This document shows, piece by piece, positions 1 to 8,164 of a stretch of DNA of 64,000 nucleotides. Positions within the stretch are counted from its first letter, which is position 1; each line of letters starts with the position of its first letter. The DNA lies in assembly GCF_003640665.1 (NCBI RefSeq), contig NZ_QQXL01000001.1, positions 372,001 through 436,000 on the forward strand, in the 5' to 3' direction. Made by a program: the position numbers and the translations under genes. The DNA comes from Galactobacter caseinivorans. Its GTDB lineage: Bacteria > Actinomycetota > Actinomycetes > Actinomycetales > Micrococcaceae. A model generated the notes under the pieces. It was not told the origin of the DNA and ran no database searches. It worked only from the letters and a program-made list of their open reading frames with translations.

Positions 1-1
1 C

Positions 2-1216
2 TCCTTCATCTCTTACGCCCGCGAGTTCTACGGCGAGAAGATCGCCTTCGGCGCTGGCTGGCTGTACTTCCTGAACTGGGCCTTCACCTCCATCGTTGAT
101 GTGACGGCCGCGGCGCTCTACTTCAAGACCTTTGGCGTGCTCTTTGACGTGCAATGGATCGCAGATACCCCACAGTGGATCCCCGCGCTCGTGGCCTTGG
201 TGCTGGTGCTGGCCCTGAACCTGGTCTCCGTCAAGGTGTTTGGTGAGATGGAGTTCTGGTTCGCGCTGGTCAAGGTGGCCGCACTCGTCGCCTTCTTGAT
301 CGTCGGCGTGTGCTTCATCGTCTTTGGTGGCCGCACCGACATAGGCGCCACCGGATTTGGCGTGATCGGCGGCGAGGGCGGCTGGTTCTCCATGGGCGCC
401 GTGGCCCCGATGCTCGCCATCTCCGGCGTCGTCTTCGCCTACGCCTCCATTGAGCTCATCGGCACCGCAGCCGGCGAGACGGAGAACCCGCAGAAGGTGA
501 TGCCCAAGGCCATCAACACGGTCGTCATCCGCATCGCCGTGTTCTACGTTGGCTCCGTGTTGCTGCTGGCGCTGCTGCTGCCGACCAGCGCCTACGAGGG
601 TGGCACCAGCCCATTCGTCACCTTCTTCTCCCACATTGGCAACCCGCAGATAGCCCAAACCTCCGCGGCCGTCATGAACTTTGTGGTCCTCACGGCCGCG
701 CTCTCCAGCCTCAACGCCGGCCTCTACTCCACCGGTCGCATCCTGCGCTCCATGGCCGTGAACGGTTCGGCTCCGGCCTTCACCGGACGCATGAGCTCCA
801 ACGGTGTCCCCTACGGCGGCATCGTGTTGACCGCCGTCTTCACCCTGCTGGGCGTGGGCCTGAACGCCGTGGTGCCGGCCAAGGCCTTCGAGATTGTGCT
901 GGAGGTCGCCGCGATCGGCATCATCGGCGGCTGGTCAACCATCCTGATCAGCCACATCCGCTACGTGCAATTGGCCAAGAAGGGCCTCTACGAGCGGCCC
1001 AAGTTCAGGCTCTTCTGGGCCCCGTACACCTCTTACGCCACGTTGGCCTTCCTCCTCTTTGTGCTGGTCACCATGGGATTCTCGGAGACCGGACGCTGGG
1101 TGCTGGCATCACTGCTCCTGCTCTTCCCGGTGCTGATCGGGGGGTGGTTCCTGGCCCGGCCGCGGATCTTGAAGGTGGCACAGGAACGCGAGGAGCGCAG
1201 CCACGCTGCCGGCTAA
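2..1216 (+). CDS. Amino-acid permease, APC superfamily (5' end missing)
   Basis: The gene is cut by the window edge, so the N-terminus is absent; codons are open from base 2 and the stop is TAA at 1214-1216. About 404 residues remain, with roughly ten hydrophobic transmembrane stretches. The sequence resembles the AnsP/GabP/CycA group of proton-coupled amino-acid permeases: a conserved YGEKIAFGAGWLYF segment, a VFGEMEFWFALVKV loop and an ELIGTAAGETENPQK motif near the central substrate site. The family imports amino acids across the cytoplasmic membrane. Asparagine is a plausible substrate from overall similarity, but specificity cannot be read from the sequence. The tail ends in a basic, Glu-rich cytoplasmic stretch. 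No partner gene follows; a large palindrome and a leaderless gene lie downstream, so this looks like the last gene of its transcript. Confidence 0.88.
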   Translation, partial: SFISYAREFYGEKIAFGAGWLYFLNWAFTSIVDVTAAALYFKTFGVLFDVQWIADTPQWIPALVALVLVLALNLVSVKVFGEMEFWFALVKVAALVAFLIVGVCFIVFGGRTDIGATGFGVIGGEGGWFSMGAVAPMLAISGVVFAYASIELIGTAAGETENPQKVMPKAINTVVIRIAVFYVGSVLLLALLLPTSAYEGGTSPFVTFFSHIGNPQIAQTSAAVMNFVVLTAALSSLNAGLYSTGRILRSMAVNGSAPAFTGRMSSNGVPYGGIVLTAVFTLLGVGLNAVVPAKAFEIVLEVAAIGIIGGWSTILISHIRYVQLAKKGLYERPKFRLFWAPYTSYATLAFLLFVLVTMGFSETGRWVLASLLLLFPVLIGGWFLARPRILKVAQEREERSHAAG

Positions 1217-1263
1217 GCCAAGAACTCCACCACTGGTGGTCCACGCGTGCAGCCGCGGGGACG

Positions 1264-1357
1264 TGGGCCCATGCGGGAGCTTTGCGCCCCGATGTGTGCG
1301 GATGCAGTCCCGCTTTGGCCTGCATCCGCACACATTGAGGCGCAAAGCATGGGCCCA
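1264..1357. repeat. Large extragenic palindrome (29-bp inner arms)
   Basis: The inner arms 1279-1307 and 1320-1348 are complementary at 27 of 29 positions, with one further G-U pair and one C-A mismatch, around a 12-nt loop (1308-1319). An outer 10-nt inverted pair (TGGGCCCATG at 1264-1273, CATGGGCCCA at 1348-1357) is separated from the inner stem on the left by a short bulge and abuts it on the right. No T-tract follows on either strand, so it is not a standard intrinsic terminator. It lies between the permease stop and the PHP gene promoter. The size and near-perfect symmetry suggest a REP-like dispersed palindrome or a structured RNA. Confidence 0.85.
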
Positions 1358-1393
1358 GCCAAAAAGATGAGTGGCCAGATCGAGGTGCCCGGG

Positions 1394-1424
1394 TTTACCC
1401 GCCGTACACTCCCTCGCATAACCT
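1394..1424 (+). promoter_or_regulatory. Promoter of the PHP gene, leaderless
   Basis: A TAACCT hexamer at 1419-1424 ends 6 nt before the ATG at 1431, which puts the predicted transcription start at or next to the start codon. TTTACC at 1394-1399 is a possible -35 element with a 19-nt spacer. No Shine-Dalgarno sequence is present. Confidence 0.55.
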
Positions 1425-1430
1425 GGGCTC

Positions 1431-2309
1431 ATGCGCATTGACCTCCACACGCACTCCTGGGTCTCCGACGGCACACAGTCTCCGGCGGATCTAGTGGACT
1501 CCGCCGCTGCGGCGGGCGTGGACATCGTCGCCCTCACGGATCACGACCAGATGAATGGGTGGGCGCAGGCGCAGGAACGGGCGCTCGCCTTGGGCCTTGG
1601 CTGGGTGGGCGGTATGGAGGTCACGTGCCGCATGCCTGCGTCAGGCATCAGCGTGCACATGCTGTGCTACCTCCCGGATCCGTTATCGCCGGAGTTGTTG
1701 AGCCGCCTGGCGGAGCTGCGCTACTCGCGCGATCACCGCGCCAGGGCCATGGTGGAGCGCCTCGCAGAGGACTTCCCCATTGACTGGGCGCAGGTGGTGG
1801 GGCAGACCCAGGATGGGGCCACTATCGGCCGCCCCCACATCGCCGACGCGCTGGTCGCCGCTCGGGTGGTGCAGGACCGCACGGAGGCCTTCGCGAGCAT
1901 CCTCTCCGCGCGGACCAAGTACTACGTCGGCACGGACGCGCTTGACCCGCATGAGGCGGTTCGTGTGATTCATGATGCCGGGGGAGTCGCGATCATGGCC
2001 CACCCGGTGGCAGCCGAGCGCGGGCGCGTCATTTCCCAGCGCGAGATGCTCTCAGTGGTGGAGGCTGGCCTGGACGGCGTGGAGGTGTATCACCGCGATA
2101 ACTCCCCAGCTGGGCGCAAGCAGCTCTTGGCGCTGGCTGCGGAACACGACCTGATCGTCACGGGCTCCTCCGATTACCACGGGGCGGGCAAGCCCAACCT
2201 CCTGGCCGAGAATACGACCGCGCCGGATCAGCTGGCACGCATTATCGAGGCGGCTGGCACCGAGAACTACGCCGGCTTCACGCTCGAGGACCTGCGCCGC
2301 GCAGGCTGA
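1431..2309 (+). CDS. PHP-domain metal-dependent phosphoesterase (YciV/RNase AM-like)
   Basis: This is a 292-residue PHP-domain protein. Metal-binding motifs of the polymerase-and-histidinol-phosphatase fold are visible: DLHTHS at residues 4-9, TDHD at 36-39, MAHP around 189-192 and SSDYHG near 245. The family removes phosphate from 3',5'-nucleoside bisphosphates or acts as a 5'-3' exoribonuclease on short RNAs (the E. coli YciV/RNase AM type), using a multinuclear metal centre in the cytoplasm. The start is the first in-frame ATG; it has no ribosome-binding site but is preceded by TAACCT with 6-nt spacing, so the mRNA is probably leaderless. The 3' end overlaps the 3' end of the convergent MFS gene by 32 bp, and no terminator is visible between them. 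The exact substrate is inferred from family only. Confidence 0.85.
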   Translation: MRIDLHTHSWVSDGTQSPADLVDSAAAAGVDIVALTDHDQMNGWAQAQERALALGLGWVGGMEVTCRMPASGISVHMLCYLPDPLSPELLSRLAELRYSRDHRARAMVERLAEDFPIDWAQVVGQTQDGATIGRPHIADALVAARVVQDRTEAFASILSARTKYYVGTDALDPHEAVRVIHDAGGVAIMAHPVAAERGRVISQREMLSVVEAGLDGVEVYHRDNSPAGRKQLLALAAEHDLIVTGSSDYHGAGKPNLLAENTTAPDQLARIIEAAGTENYAGFTLEDLRRAG

Positions 2310-3510
2310 CAGAGAGCGCGGTGCCCATGAGGCACAGCAGCACCGGCAGCAGGAGCGCCTGATTGAGCCCGATCCCTGCGGAGAGCCACCCCACGATGGC
2401 AGGCCCGGCCAGCAGCCCCACATACCCCGCGCCCACCACGCGCGAGAGCACCACGGGCGCGCGCGGCCCGGAGACCAGCGCGCCGGCGGCGCTGAAGAGC
2501 TGCGGCACAATCCCCGAGAGCCCGACGCCGTAGAGTCCCCACCCAGCCACGGCAACAGGGAACGACGGCGCGAGGACCACCAGTGCCATGCCGGCCGCGG
2601 CAAGGAGTGAGCCGTAGCGGACCACCGCCACGGCGCCAACGGCGCCCGCCACCCGGTCAGCCGCAAAGCGGCCAAGGGTCATGAAGACGGAGAAGACGCC
2701 GTAGGCGATGGCCGCGGTGGACGCGCTCTGGCCCAGGTGTTCCACGCTGTGGCGAGCGGACCAATCGTTGACGGTTCCCTCCGCGAGGAAAAAGCTGAAG
2801 GCCATGATGGCCAAGATGGTGCCAAGCCTGAGGACGCTTGGCCCACCGGGTTTCTCCGGCGCGGCGTGGTCCGCTGGGGCGGGAGCGGCATGCATGGCAG
2901 CCGGCTCCTCCACGGCCGGCCCGGCAAGAACCCAGGGGAGGGCAACCGCGGCGAGCAGGAGTGAGACACCGCCCATGATGCCCATGGTCGCCGCGCTGGG
3001 CAGGCCAAGGGAGAGCAACGGCACGCCCACCGCCGCGCCGGTTGCCCCGCCCACGGAGAAGAAGGCGTGCATGGAGCCCATGATGGGCCGGCCATAGGCC
3101 CGCTCCACCCGCACGGCTTGTTCGTTCATGCCAATGTCCATGGCACCGGACCCCACACCGAAGGCCCCCAGCGCCACGCCGAGCCAGTGCGGAGTCTGGG
3201 CCAGCCCCGCGCCAAGCAACCCCACCACCATGACCAGGGCACCGACGATGAGGAGCCCCCGTGAGCCGTAGCGGGCGCTCAGATAGCCCCCGCCCTGCAT
3301 GGCGGCCAGTGACGCCACACCCATGACGAGCAGGAGGAATCCCAGCCCGGCGTCGTCCAGTCCCGTGGCGCCCATGACGTTGGGGACGTGCACCACCCAC
3401 GCGGCCAGGCCAAAGCCGACCGCAAAGAAGTTGATGAGCACCGCAAGCCGGTTGCGGCGCAGCGAAGCGGAAGGCGCGGGGAGGGGAACAGGCGCTGGGG
3501 TGGAACTCAC
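2278..3510 (-). CDS. MFS transporter
   Basis: A 410-residue protein with about 12 predicted transmembrane helices split by a charged central loop, typical of the major facilitator superfamily. The N-terminal half carries an MFS-like YLSARYGSRGLL loop after the second helix and a GSGAMDIGMNEQAVRVERAYGR stretch, matching the sugar-permease/YbjJ-like branch. It probably exports or imports a small solute; the substrate cannot be predicted. The start is a GTG with no Shine-Dalgarno. TAGGGT ends 6 nt upstream (3517-3522), which suggests a leaderless transcript. The gene is monocistronic, convergent with and overlapping the PHP gene, and separated from the upstream helicase gene by a terminator and tandem hairpin repeats. 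Confidence 0.85.
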   Translation of the reverse strand: MSSTPAPVPLPAPSASLRRNRLAVLINFFAVGFGLAAWVVHVPNVMGATGLDDAGLGFLLLVMGVASLAAMQGGGYLSARYGSRGLLIVGALVMVVGLLGAGLAQTPHWLGVALGAFGVGSGAMDIGMNEQAVRVERAYGRPIMGSMHAFFSVGGATGAAVGVPLLSLGLPSAATMGIMGGVSLLLAAVALPWVLAGPAVEEPAAMHAAPAPADHAAPEKPGGPSVLRLGTILAIMAFSFFLAEGTVNDWSARHSVEHLGQSASTAAIAYGVFSVFMTLGRFAADRVAGAVGAVAVVRYGSLLAAAGMALVVLAPSFPVAVAGWGLYGVGLSGIVPQLFSAAGALVSGPRAPVVLSRVVGAGYVGLLAGPAIVGWLSAGIGLNQALLLPVLLCLMGTALSVSLRGAGPRA

Positions 3511-3516
3511 CCACAG

Positions 3517-3522
3517 ACCCTA
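3517..3522 (-). promoter_or_regulatory. -10 element of MFS gene, leaderless
   Basis: On the minus strand, TAGGGT ends 6 nt before the GTG start at 3510. No ribosome-binding site is present, so transcription probably starts at or beside the start codon. Confidence 0.5.
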
Positions 3523-3551
3523 TCCGGGCGCGCAACCGCTGGCCCACCAAC

Positions 3552-3640
3552 GGCGGCGCCCTGCCACCCATGCAGGGCCCACGACCGGCGGCGGCGCCCT
3601 GCCACCCATGCAGGGCCCACCACCAGCGGTGCCCTGCACC
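3552..3640. repeat. Tandem hairpin repeats, two full copies plus a fragment
   Basis: A 31-nt unit occurs identically at 3552-3582 and 3590-3620 (period 38), and a degenerate third copy follows to about 3640. Each unit contains GCCCTGC, a 7-nt loop and GCAGGGC, so each can fold into a small hairpin. The array sits between the helicase terminator and the MFS promoter. With so few copies and such short spacing it is not a CRISPR. Confidence 0.75.
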
Positions 3641-3648
3641 AACGGCAA

Positions 3649-3687
3649 AGGCCCGCCCCTCCGCGCACAACGCGGGGGGACGGGCCT
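3649..3687 (-). terminator. Intrinsic terminator of the DEAD-box helicase gene
   Basis: An inverted repeat with arms around 3649-3660 and 3676-3687 (AGGCCCG...CGGGCCT) encloses a second short CCGCG/CGCGG stem. On the minus strand it is followed by a short T-containing run. It lies just downstream of the helicase stop. Confidence 0.75.
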
Positions 3688-3720
3688 CAGCAGGGCGCCG
3701 GAGGAACCGGCGCCCTCACA

Positions 3721-5490
3721 TCACTCGGCGGAGCCGCCCTCGGAGCCGCCGTTGTGGCGGGTGCGACGGCGACGGCGACGCGGCGCGCCACCCTCGGTCT
3801 TGGGCGTGCCGGACTCGTGCGCGGGACGGTCCGCGCGGCCCTTGCCGCGCTCGCGACGCTCGCTGCCCTCGGCGGGCGCATCGGCGGAGCCGGCGTTGGT
3901 GGACTGCTCATCACGCGGGGCACGCGGGGTGCGCTCGCGACGCTCCCCACCGCCGTCGGACGAGGAAGCGCCACGGCCACGGCCGCCACGGGAACCGCCG
4001 CGACCGCCGTCGCGCTGGCCATCCCTGCCGCCGCGCTCGCCGCCGCGGCCACCATCGCGACCGCCACGGCCGCCGTCGCGCCCGCCGTCACGGGGACCCG
4101 ACTTTCCGGTCTCTCCCAGGTCCTCCAGCTGCTCGCCGGAGAGGCCCTCCAACACGCGCTTGTCACGCGGCAGGCGGCCCTTGGTGCCCTTGGGGATGAA
4201 CAGATCGGTGAACAGGTGAGGGGAGGAGGAGTAGGTCTCCACCGGCTCGGCCTGATCCAGGCCAAGGGCCTTGTTGATGAGGCCCCAGCGCGGCACATCC
4301 TCCCAGTCAACGAAGGTGATGGCCGTGCCCTTGTTGCCGGCGCGGCCGGTGCGGCCCACGCGGTGAAGGTAGGTCTTCTCATCATCCGGGCACTGCAGGT
4401 TGATCACGTGCGTCACGTCATCCACGTCGATGCCGCGCGCGGCCACATCCGTGGCAACCAGCACGTCCACCTTGCCGTTGCGGAAGGCGCGCAGCGCCTG
4501 CTCGCGTGCCCCCTGGCCCAGGTCGCCGTGCAGCGCGCCGGCGGCAAAGCCGCGATCGGTGAGCTCCTCGGAGAGGCGGGCGGCCTGGCGCTTGGTGCGC
4601 GTGAAGATGATGGAGCGCCCGCGGCCCTCGGACTGCAGCACGCGGGCGATGATCTCGTCCTTGTCCAGGTGGTGAGCCCGGTAGATCACCTGACGGATGT
4701 CCTTCTTGGTGATGGAGTCATCGTCCGGATCAGCGGCGCGGATGTGCGTGGGCTGGGACATGAAGCGGCGAGCCATGGCCACGACGGGGCCGGGCATGGT
4801 CGCCGAGAACAGCATGGTCTGGCGCACCTCAGGGACGGCGGAGAGCAGCGTCTCCACGTCCGGAAGGAAGCCAAGATCCAGCATCTCGTCCGCCTCATCC
4901 AGGACCACGATCCGCACGTGCTTCAGGTCAAGGTGGCGCTGGCGCATCAGGTCAATCAGGCGGCCGGGGGTACCGACCACCAGCTCGACGCCCTTGTTCA
5001 GTTGGTCGATCTGCGGCTCGTAGGCGCGGCCGCCGTAGATGGTCGCGATGCGCACGGGGCGCTTGGAGGCGGCCACCGTGAGGTCCTCTGCCACCTGCAC
5101 CGCGAGCTCGCGGGTGGGGGCCACGATGAGGGCCTGCGGGGCGCCGGGCTTGGTCAGCTTCTCAAAGCCGTCCTCACCGGGGCCCACCACGCGCTGCAGC
5201 GCGGGGATACCAAAGCCCAGGGTCTTGCCCGTGCCGGTCTTGGCCTGCCCAATGATGTCGTGCCCGCCAAGGGCCACGGTCAGGGTCATGGCCTGGATGG
5301 GGAAGGCGTAGGTGATGCCCTTCTCCGCCAGCGCGTCGATGATTTCCTGGCTCACGCCGAATTCGGCGAAGCTCTGCTGCACCGGCGCGGCAACCTCCAC
5401 CACGGCGGTCTCCGCAACGATGGCCTCAACGGGGATGTTCTCTGCTTGGTCCTGCTGCACGTCCGTGGACGTGGCGTTGTTTTCAGTCAC
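3721..5490 (-). CDS. DEAD-box ATP-dependent RNA helicase (CsdA/DeaD type)
   Basis: A 589-residue RNA helicase. Motifs in order are: a Q-motif region around residues 41-66 (F-A-E-F-G...P-I-Q), Walker A AKTGTGKT at 83-90, PTREL, TPGR, DEAD at about 198-201, SAT, and HRVGRTGRAG in the second RecA domain. The last roughly 100 residues are an RGG-like tail rich in Gly, Arg and Asp, then a basic end; such tails bind RNA. The family unwinds structured RNA for ribosome assembly, mRNA decay or cold adaptation. The chosen start is GTG at 5490 (V-T-E-N-N...). The frame stays open further upstream, but that stretch is Arg/Pro-rich, resembles no helicase, and overlaps the RNB gene. A promoter-like TAGAGT at 5691-5696 implies a leader of about 190 nt. 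Confidence 0.95.
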   Translation of the reverse strand: MTENNATSTDVQQDQAENIPVEAIVAETAVVEVAAPVQQSFAEFGVSQEIIDALAEKGITYAFPIQAMTLTVALGGHDIIGQAKTGTGKTLGFGIPALQRVVGPGEDGFEKLTKPGAPQALIVAPTRELAVQVAEDLTVAASKRPVRIATIYGGRAYEPQIDQLNKGVELVVGTPGRLIDLMRQRHLDLKHVRIVVLDEADEMLDLGFLPDVETLLSAVPEVRQTMLFSATMPGPVVAMARRFMSQPTHIRAADPDDDSITKKDIRQVIYRAHHLDKDEIIARVLQSEGRGRSIIFTRTKRQAARLSEELTDRGFAAGALHGDLGQGAREQALRAFRNGKVDVLVATDVAARGIDVDDVTHVINLQCPDDEKTYLHRVGRTGRAGNKGTAITFVDWEDVPRWGLINKALGLDQAEPVETYSSSPHLFTDLFIPKGTKGRLPRDKRVLEGLSGEQLEDLGETGKSGPRDGGRDGGRGGRDGGRGGERGGRDGQRDGGRGGSRGGRGRGASSSDGGGERRERTPRAPRDEQSTNAGSADAPAEGSERRERGKGRADRPAHESGTPKTEGGAPRRRRRRTRHNGGSEGGSAE

Positions 5491-5696
5491 GAAAGGGGTG
5501 TCCCGTCGTTCAGGCGCCGGGCTTCCAGCTAGGTCGGCGCCTGCAACTGCAGCGCGCGCGACCGCGGAGCGGCGCGATTCGCGGAGCCGATCGCGGGATA
5601 CAGGGGCGGGTTCAACCCACCCGGGGCGACGCGGTGGCGTTCGCGATAGTGCGGTGCTTCTTGAGCGACCGGGCATCCAGATATGTGAGCACTCTA
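5491..5696 (-). promoter_or_regulatory. Long 5' leader and promoter region of the DEAD-box helicase gene
   Basis: The helicase start is preceded by about 214 bp without a supported gene. A -10-like TAGAGT on the minus strand (5691-5696) lies just past the RNB stop codon and would give a leader of about 190 nt containing several GC-rich inverted segments (for example CGCGGAGC and GCTCCGCG elements around 5560-5600). Long structured leaders with self-regulation are known for RNA-helicase and RNase genes; here the role is an inference. Confidence 0.45.
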
Positions 5697-5704
5697 CCGG
5701 GCGT

Positions 5705-7165
5705 TTACCGCGCCGGGGTGGAGATTCGCAGGGTGATCCGCCCTTCCGCGATCGCGGCCTCCTCCACGACGACGTTGACCCGGGTTCCGGAGTCCGCCTG
5801 GCCGGCCGCACGGGCGGAGACGGGCGGGTCAAGGAGCTGCACCTTCACGCTGGGGGCCGGCTTGCTGCCGTCCGCGCTGGCGCCGGGCAGGCGGCCGTCC
5901 ACCACGATGGCCTCAAAGCTCTCTCCCACGCGAGAGGAGAGCAGGCTGGCCTCCACAATGTCCAGGCACGCACGCTCCGCGGCGGCCACAGCGGAGGTGG
6001 CTGCCTTCATGGCCTCTGGCAGCACGGGGAGCGCCGCGCGCACGGCCTGGGGGATGGCCTCCGCGTTGGCCTGAGCGTGAGCCAGGATCAGCGCAAAGCG
6101 ATCCACAAGCCGGCGCAGGGGAGCGGTGGTGTGGGCGTAGGGAGCGGCAACAGCTGCCTGCTCCGGCGCCTCGGGAGGCGCGCCATCAAAGGGCGTGTAC
6201 GCGGCGCCGCGGAAGAGCGAACCGGCCGCGTGCATGATGGCCAGCTGCTGAGGATGGGACACGTCAAGGCTGCGCAGGTAGGCCCCGTAGTGCATGTCCG
6301 CGGGCCAGGGGTGGCCCAGCCCGGCGGCCACTGCGCGGAAGCGCCGCAGCGAGCCCTCATCCGGGGCGGGCATGGTGCGCAACAACCCCACGTTGGCCGC
6401 CAGCATGAGCTGGGCCGCGCACATGCCGGTCATCAGGGAGACCTGTGCGTTGTCCTGCTCAATCACCAGCGGCACGCGGGAGGTGATCTTGTAGGCGCCG
6501 GAACCATCCGGCTCCACCTCGTGTTCAGGCAGGTCAAGGTTGGCGCCCCCGCGGCGCTCCTCCTGGGCGCGGCGCGCCTCGCCAAAGGAGTGCAACGCGG
6601 CCATGAACGGGTCGCCGGCGTCCAGGCGGGCCTGCGCCTCCGGGTAGCTCAGCTGCTCGCGGCTGCGCACGGTGGCGCGGGTCAGCGCCGTCAGCGTGGC
6701 GTCCCCGTTCGGGGCCACCGCCATGTCCCAGACGTACGCCCCGCGGACCTGGTCTGCCAACAGCGATCCCGCGTCCTCGGAAATGACCGCCGGGTGCAGC
6801 GGCAGGCGACCCTGGGGAAGGTAAGCGGTCTCTCCCCGGCGCCTTGTCTCGGCATCCAGCGCACCGCCGTCGGGCACAAAACCCGGCACGTCCGCGATGG
6901 CGTAGAGCACGCGCCAACCCTGCGCGGTGGCCTCAATCCAGAGTGCCTGGTCCAGGTCCGTTGACCCCTCAGGGTCAATCGTCAAGAACGGCACGTCGGT
7001 GAGGTCCTGCTGCGGCGGGTCGTAGGCGGCCACTGCCGCGACCGCCTCAGTCAGGGCAGCCTCCGGATACTCGGCGGAGAGACCAGCAGAGGCCGCCGCC
7101 GCGTCGAGGGAATCCCTCAACTCGGCGGCGGCCTCGTGGCTCAGGCGCAGATAGCTCTGACGCAT
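5705..7165 (-). CDS. RNB-domain exoribonuclease (RNase II/R family)
   Basis: A 486-residue protein with an RNase II catalytic (RNB) domain across roughly residues 50-370. The diagnostic segment TIDPEGSTDLDQALW carries acidic residues that bind the two catalytic metals, and it is followed by YAIADV and by TAYLPQGRLPLHP. The family degrades single-stranded RNA processively in the 3'-5' direction. At 486 residues it lacks the N-terminal cold-shock domains of E. coli RNase II/R, as do other short actinobacterial RNB proteins; a small OB-like end may follow the catalytic core. The ATG start has a GAAGGAC ribosome-binding site and lies 12 nt after the stop of the DUF3107 gene, so the two are co-transcribed. 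With the neighbouring RNA helicase this makes an RNA-turnover neighbourhood. Confidence 0.9.
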   Translation of the reverse strand: MRQSYLRLSHEAAAELRDSLDAAAASAGLSAEYPEAALTEAVAAVAAYDPPQQDLTDVPFLTIDPEGSTDLDQALWIEATAQGWRVLYAIADVPGFVPDGGALDAETRRRGETAYLPQGRLPLHPAVISEDAGSLLADQVRGAYVWDMAVAPNGDATLTALTRATVRSREQLSYPEAQARLDAGDPFMAALHSFGEARRAQEERRGGANLDLPEHEVEPDGSGAYKITSRVPLVIEQDNAQVSLMTGMCAAQLMLAANVGLLRTMPAPDEGSLRRFRAVAAGLGHPWPADMHYGAYLRSLDVSHPQQLAIMHAAGSLFRGAAYTPFDGAPPEAPEQAAVAAPYAHTTAPLRRLVDRFALILAHAQANAEAIPQAVRAALPVLPEAMKAATSAVAAAERACLDIVEASLLSSRVGESFEAIVVDGRLPGASADGSKPAPSVKVQLLDPPVSARAAGQADSGTRVNVVVEEAAIAEGRITLRISTPAR

Positions 7166-7177
7166 GCGCGGTCCTTC

Positions 7178-7402
7178 TTAACCCTGGGCGAATCCGACGG
7201 GGCGCTGCTTCTCGCCACCGAATTCGACGTAAGCAATGCCGGCGCCGGCCACGTAGAGCTGACGGCCCTTGGAGTCGGTCAGCTTCAGCAGCGTGCCGTT
7301 CGCCGTGGCGTCCGCCACCTGCTTCGAGAGGTCCTCGACGGACTCATCCGTCTCCAGTACCAGCTCGCGGGTCACGTTCTGAATTCCGATGCGCACGTCC
7401 AC
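7178..7402 (-). CDS. DUF3107 family small protein
   Basis: A 74-residue soluble protein of the actinobacterial DUF3107 family, recognised from MDVRIGIQNVTREL at the N-terminus, a central acidic EDLSKQV helix and a YVAGAGIAYVEFG strand near the end. No function is established. The alternating hydrophobic pattern predicts a small alpha/beta fold. The GTG start has a strong AAAGGAG site 6 nt upstream. It is followed after 12 nt by the RNB ribonuclease gene, which suggests a joint operon and a possible link to RNA metabolism by association only. Confidence 0.8.
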   Translation of the reverse strand: MDVRIGIQNVTRELVLETDESVEDLSKQVADATANGTLLKLTDSKGRQLYVAGAGIAYVEFGGEKQRPVGFAQG

Positions 7403-7472
7403 GTGCGTCTCCTTTCGACCGCGGCCACGACCAGCGGGCCGCCTGCGGGGAACTTGTCCACCCCACCGTATG

Positions 7473-8093
7473 TCACGCCTCGGAAGAATCCTTGGGGAAC
7501 CACGCGATTCCGCGCCAGGCTAAACGCGTCACCAACATGACCGCCTCTTCCAGCGGCACGGAGGGCTCATCCACCCAGCGCAGCGCGGCGGTCTCCGCGG
7601 CTCCAGCCAGTGCGTGGCCAAGCAACTCCGCGGCGTCCGGCTCCAGCCCCGCTTGGGCCTCAATAATCTTGCCGATCTCCGCGCCAATAGCGCTCTCAAA
7701 GGCAGAGATGCGGGTGGCCACGTCCGGATCATTGGCCAGGTCGGAGCTAAAGACGAGCCGGTGGGAGCCGGACTCCGAGGCCATGTAGTCAAAGTAGCCG
7801 CGCACCGTCGCCAGGACGCGCTCGGCGTTGTCATCCGTGCCGCGTACCGCGTCGGTGAGGCGGTCCTGCAGCTCGGTGAGCTCGGAATCAAGCAGCGCGA
7901 GGTAGAGCTCGCGCTTGCCGGGGAAGTGCTGGTACAGCACCGGCTTGGAGACGCTGGCGGCCTCCGCGATGTCATCCATGGCGGCCGCGTGATAGCCGCG
8001 CTCGGCAAAGACGGTGTGAGCGGCGGCGAGTAATTGCGCGCGACGCTCTGCCCGGGGCAGGCGCGCCTGCTTGATGTGGGGGGTGCTGGTCAC
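7473..8093 (-). CDS. TetR family transcriptional regulator
   Basis: A 206-residue regulator. The N-terminal helix-turn-helix is clear at about residues 15-60: RRAQLLAAAHTVFAERGYH, then MDDIAEAASVSKPVLYQHFPGKREL, the TetR signature. The C-terminal half is a helical ligand-binding and dimerisation domain without recognisable specificity. TetR proteins repress nearby genes until a ligand releases them from an operator. The GTG start is preceded by a GAAGG site. The gene lies 71 bp downstream of hemA on the same strand and 70 bp upstream of the DUF3107 gene, so it may be read from either neighbour's transcription. Its target is unknown; DUF3107/RNB and heme genes are only positional candidates. 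Confidence 0.9.
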   Translation of the reverse strand: MTSTPHIKQARLPRAERRAQLLAAAHTVFAERGYHAAAMDDIAEAASVSKPVLYQHFPGKRELYLALLDSELTELQDRLTDAVRGTDDNAERVLATVRGYFDYMASESGSHRLVFSSDLANDPDVATRISAFESAIGAEIGKIIEAQAGLEPDAAELLGHALAGAAETAALRWVDEPSVPLEEAVMLVTRLAWRGIAWFPKDSSEA

Positions 8094-8164
8094 GATCGCC
8101 TTCTGTCTGACGGGGGAGGGCTCGGCGCAATGCTACGCCGGGTCACGCGACGAACGGCCCAAGC

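Noticed and set aside
3552-3640. CRISPR-like array
   Set aside because: Only two full units, a spacer of about 7 nt and no cas genes nearby; these are simple tandem hairpins.
3388-5532. A 700-codon open frame on the plus strand across the DEAD-box gene
   Set aside because: It is the complement of a well-defined helicase gene. High GC makes long opposite frames common, and its translation is low-complexity with no motif.
5312-6964. A 550-codon plus-strand frame across the helicase 5' end and RNB gene
   Set aside because: It crosses two real minus-strand genes and has no recognisable domain.
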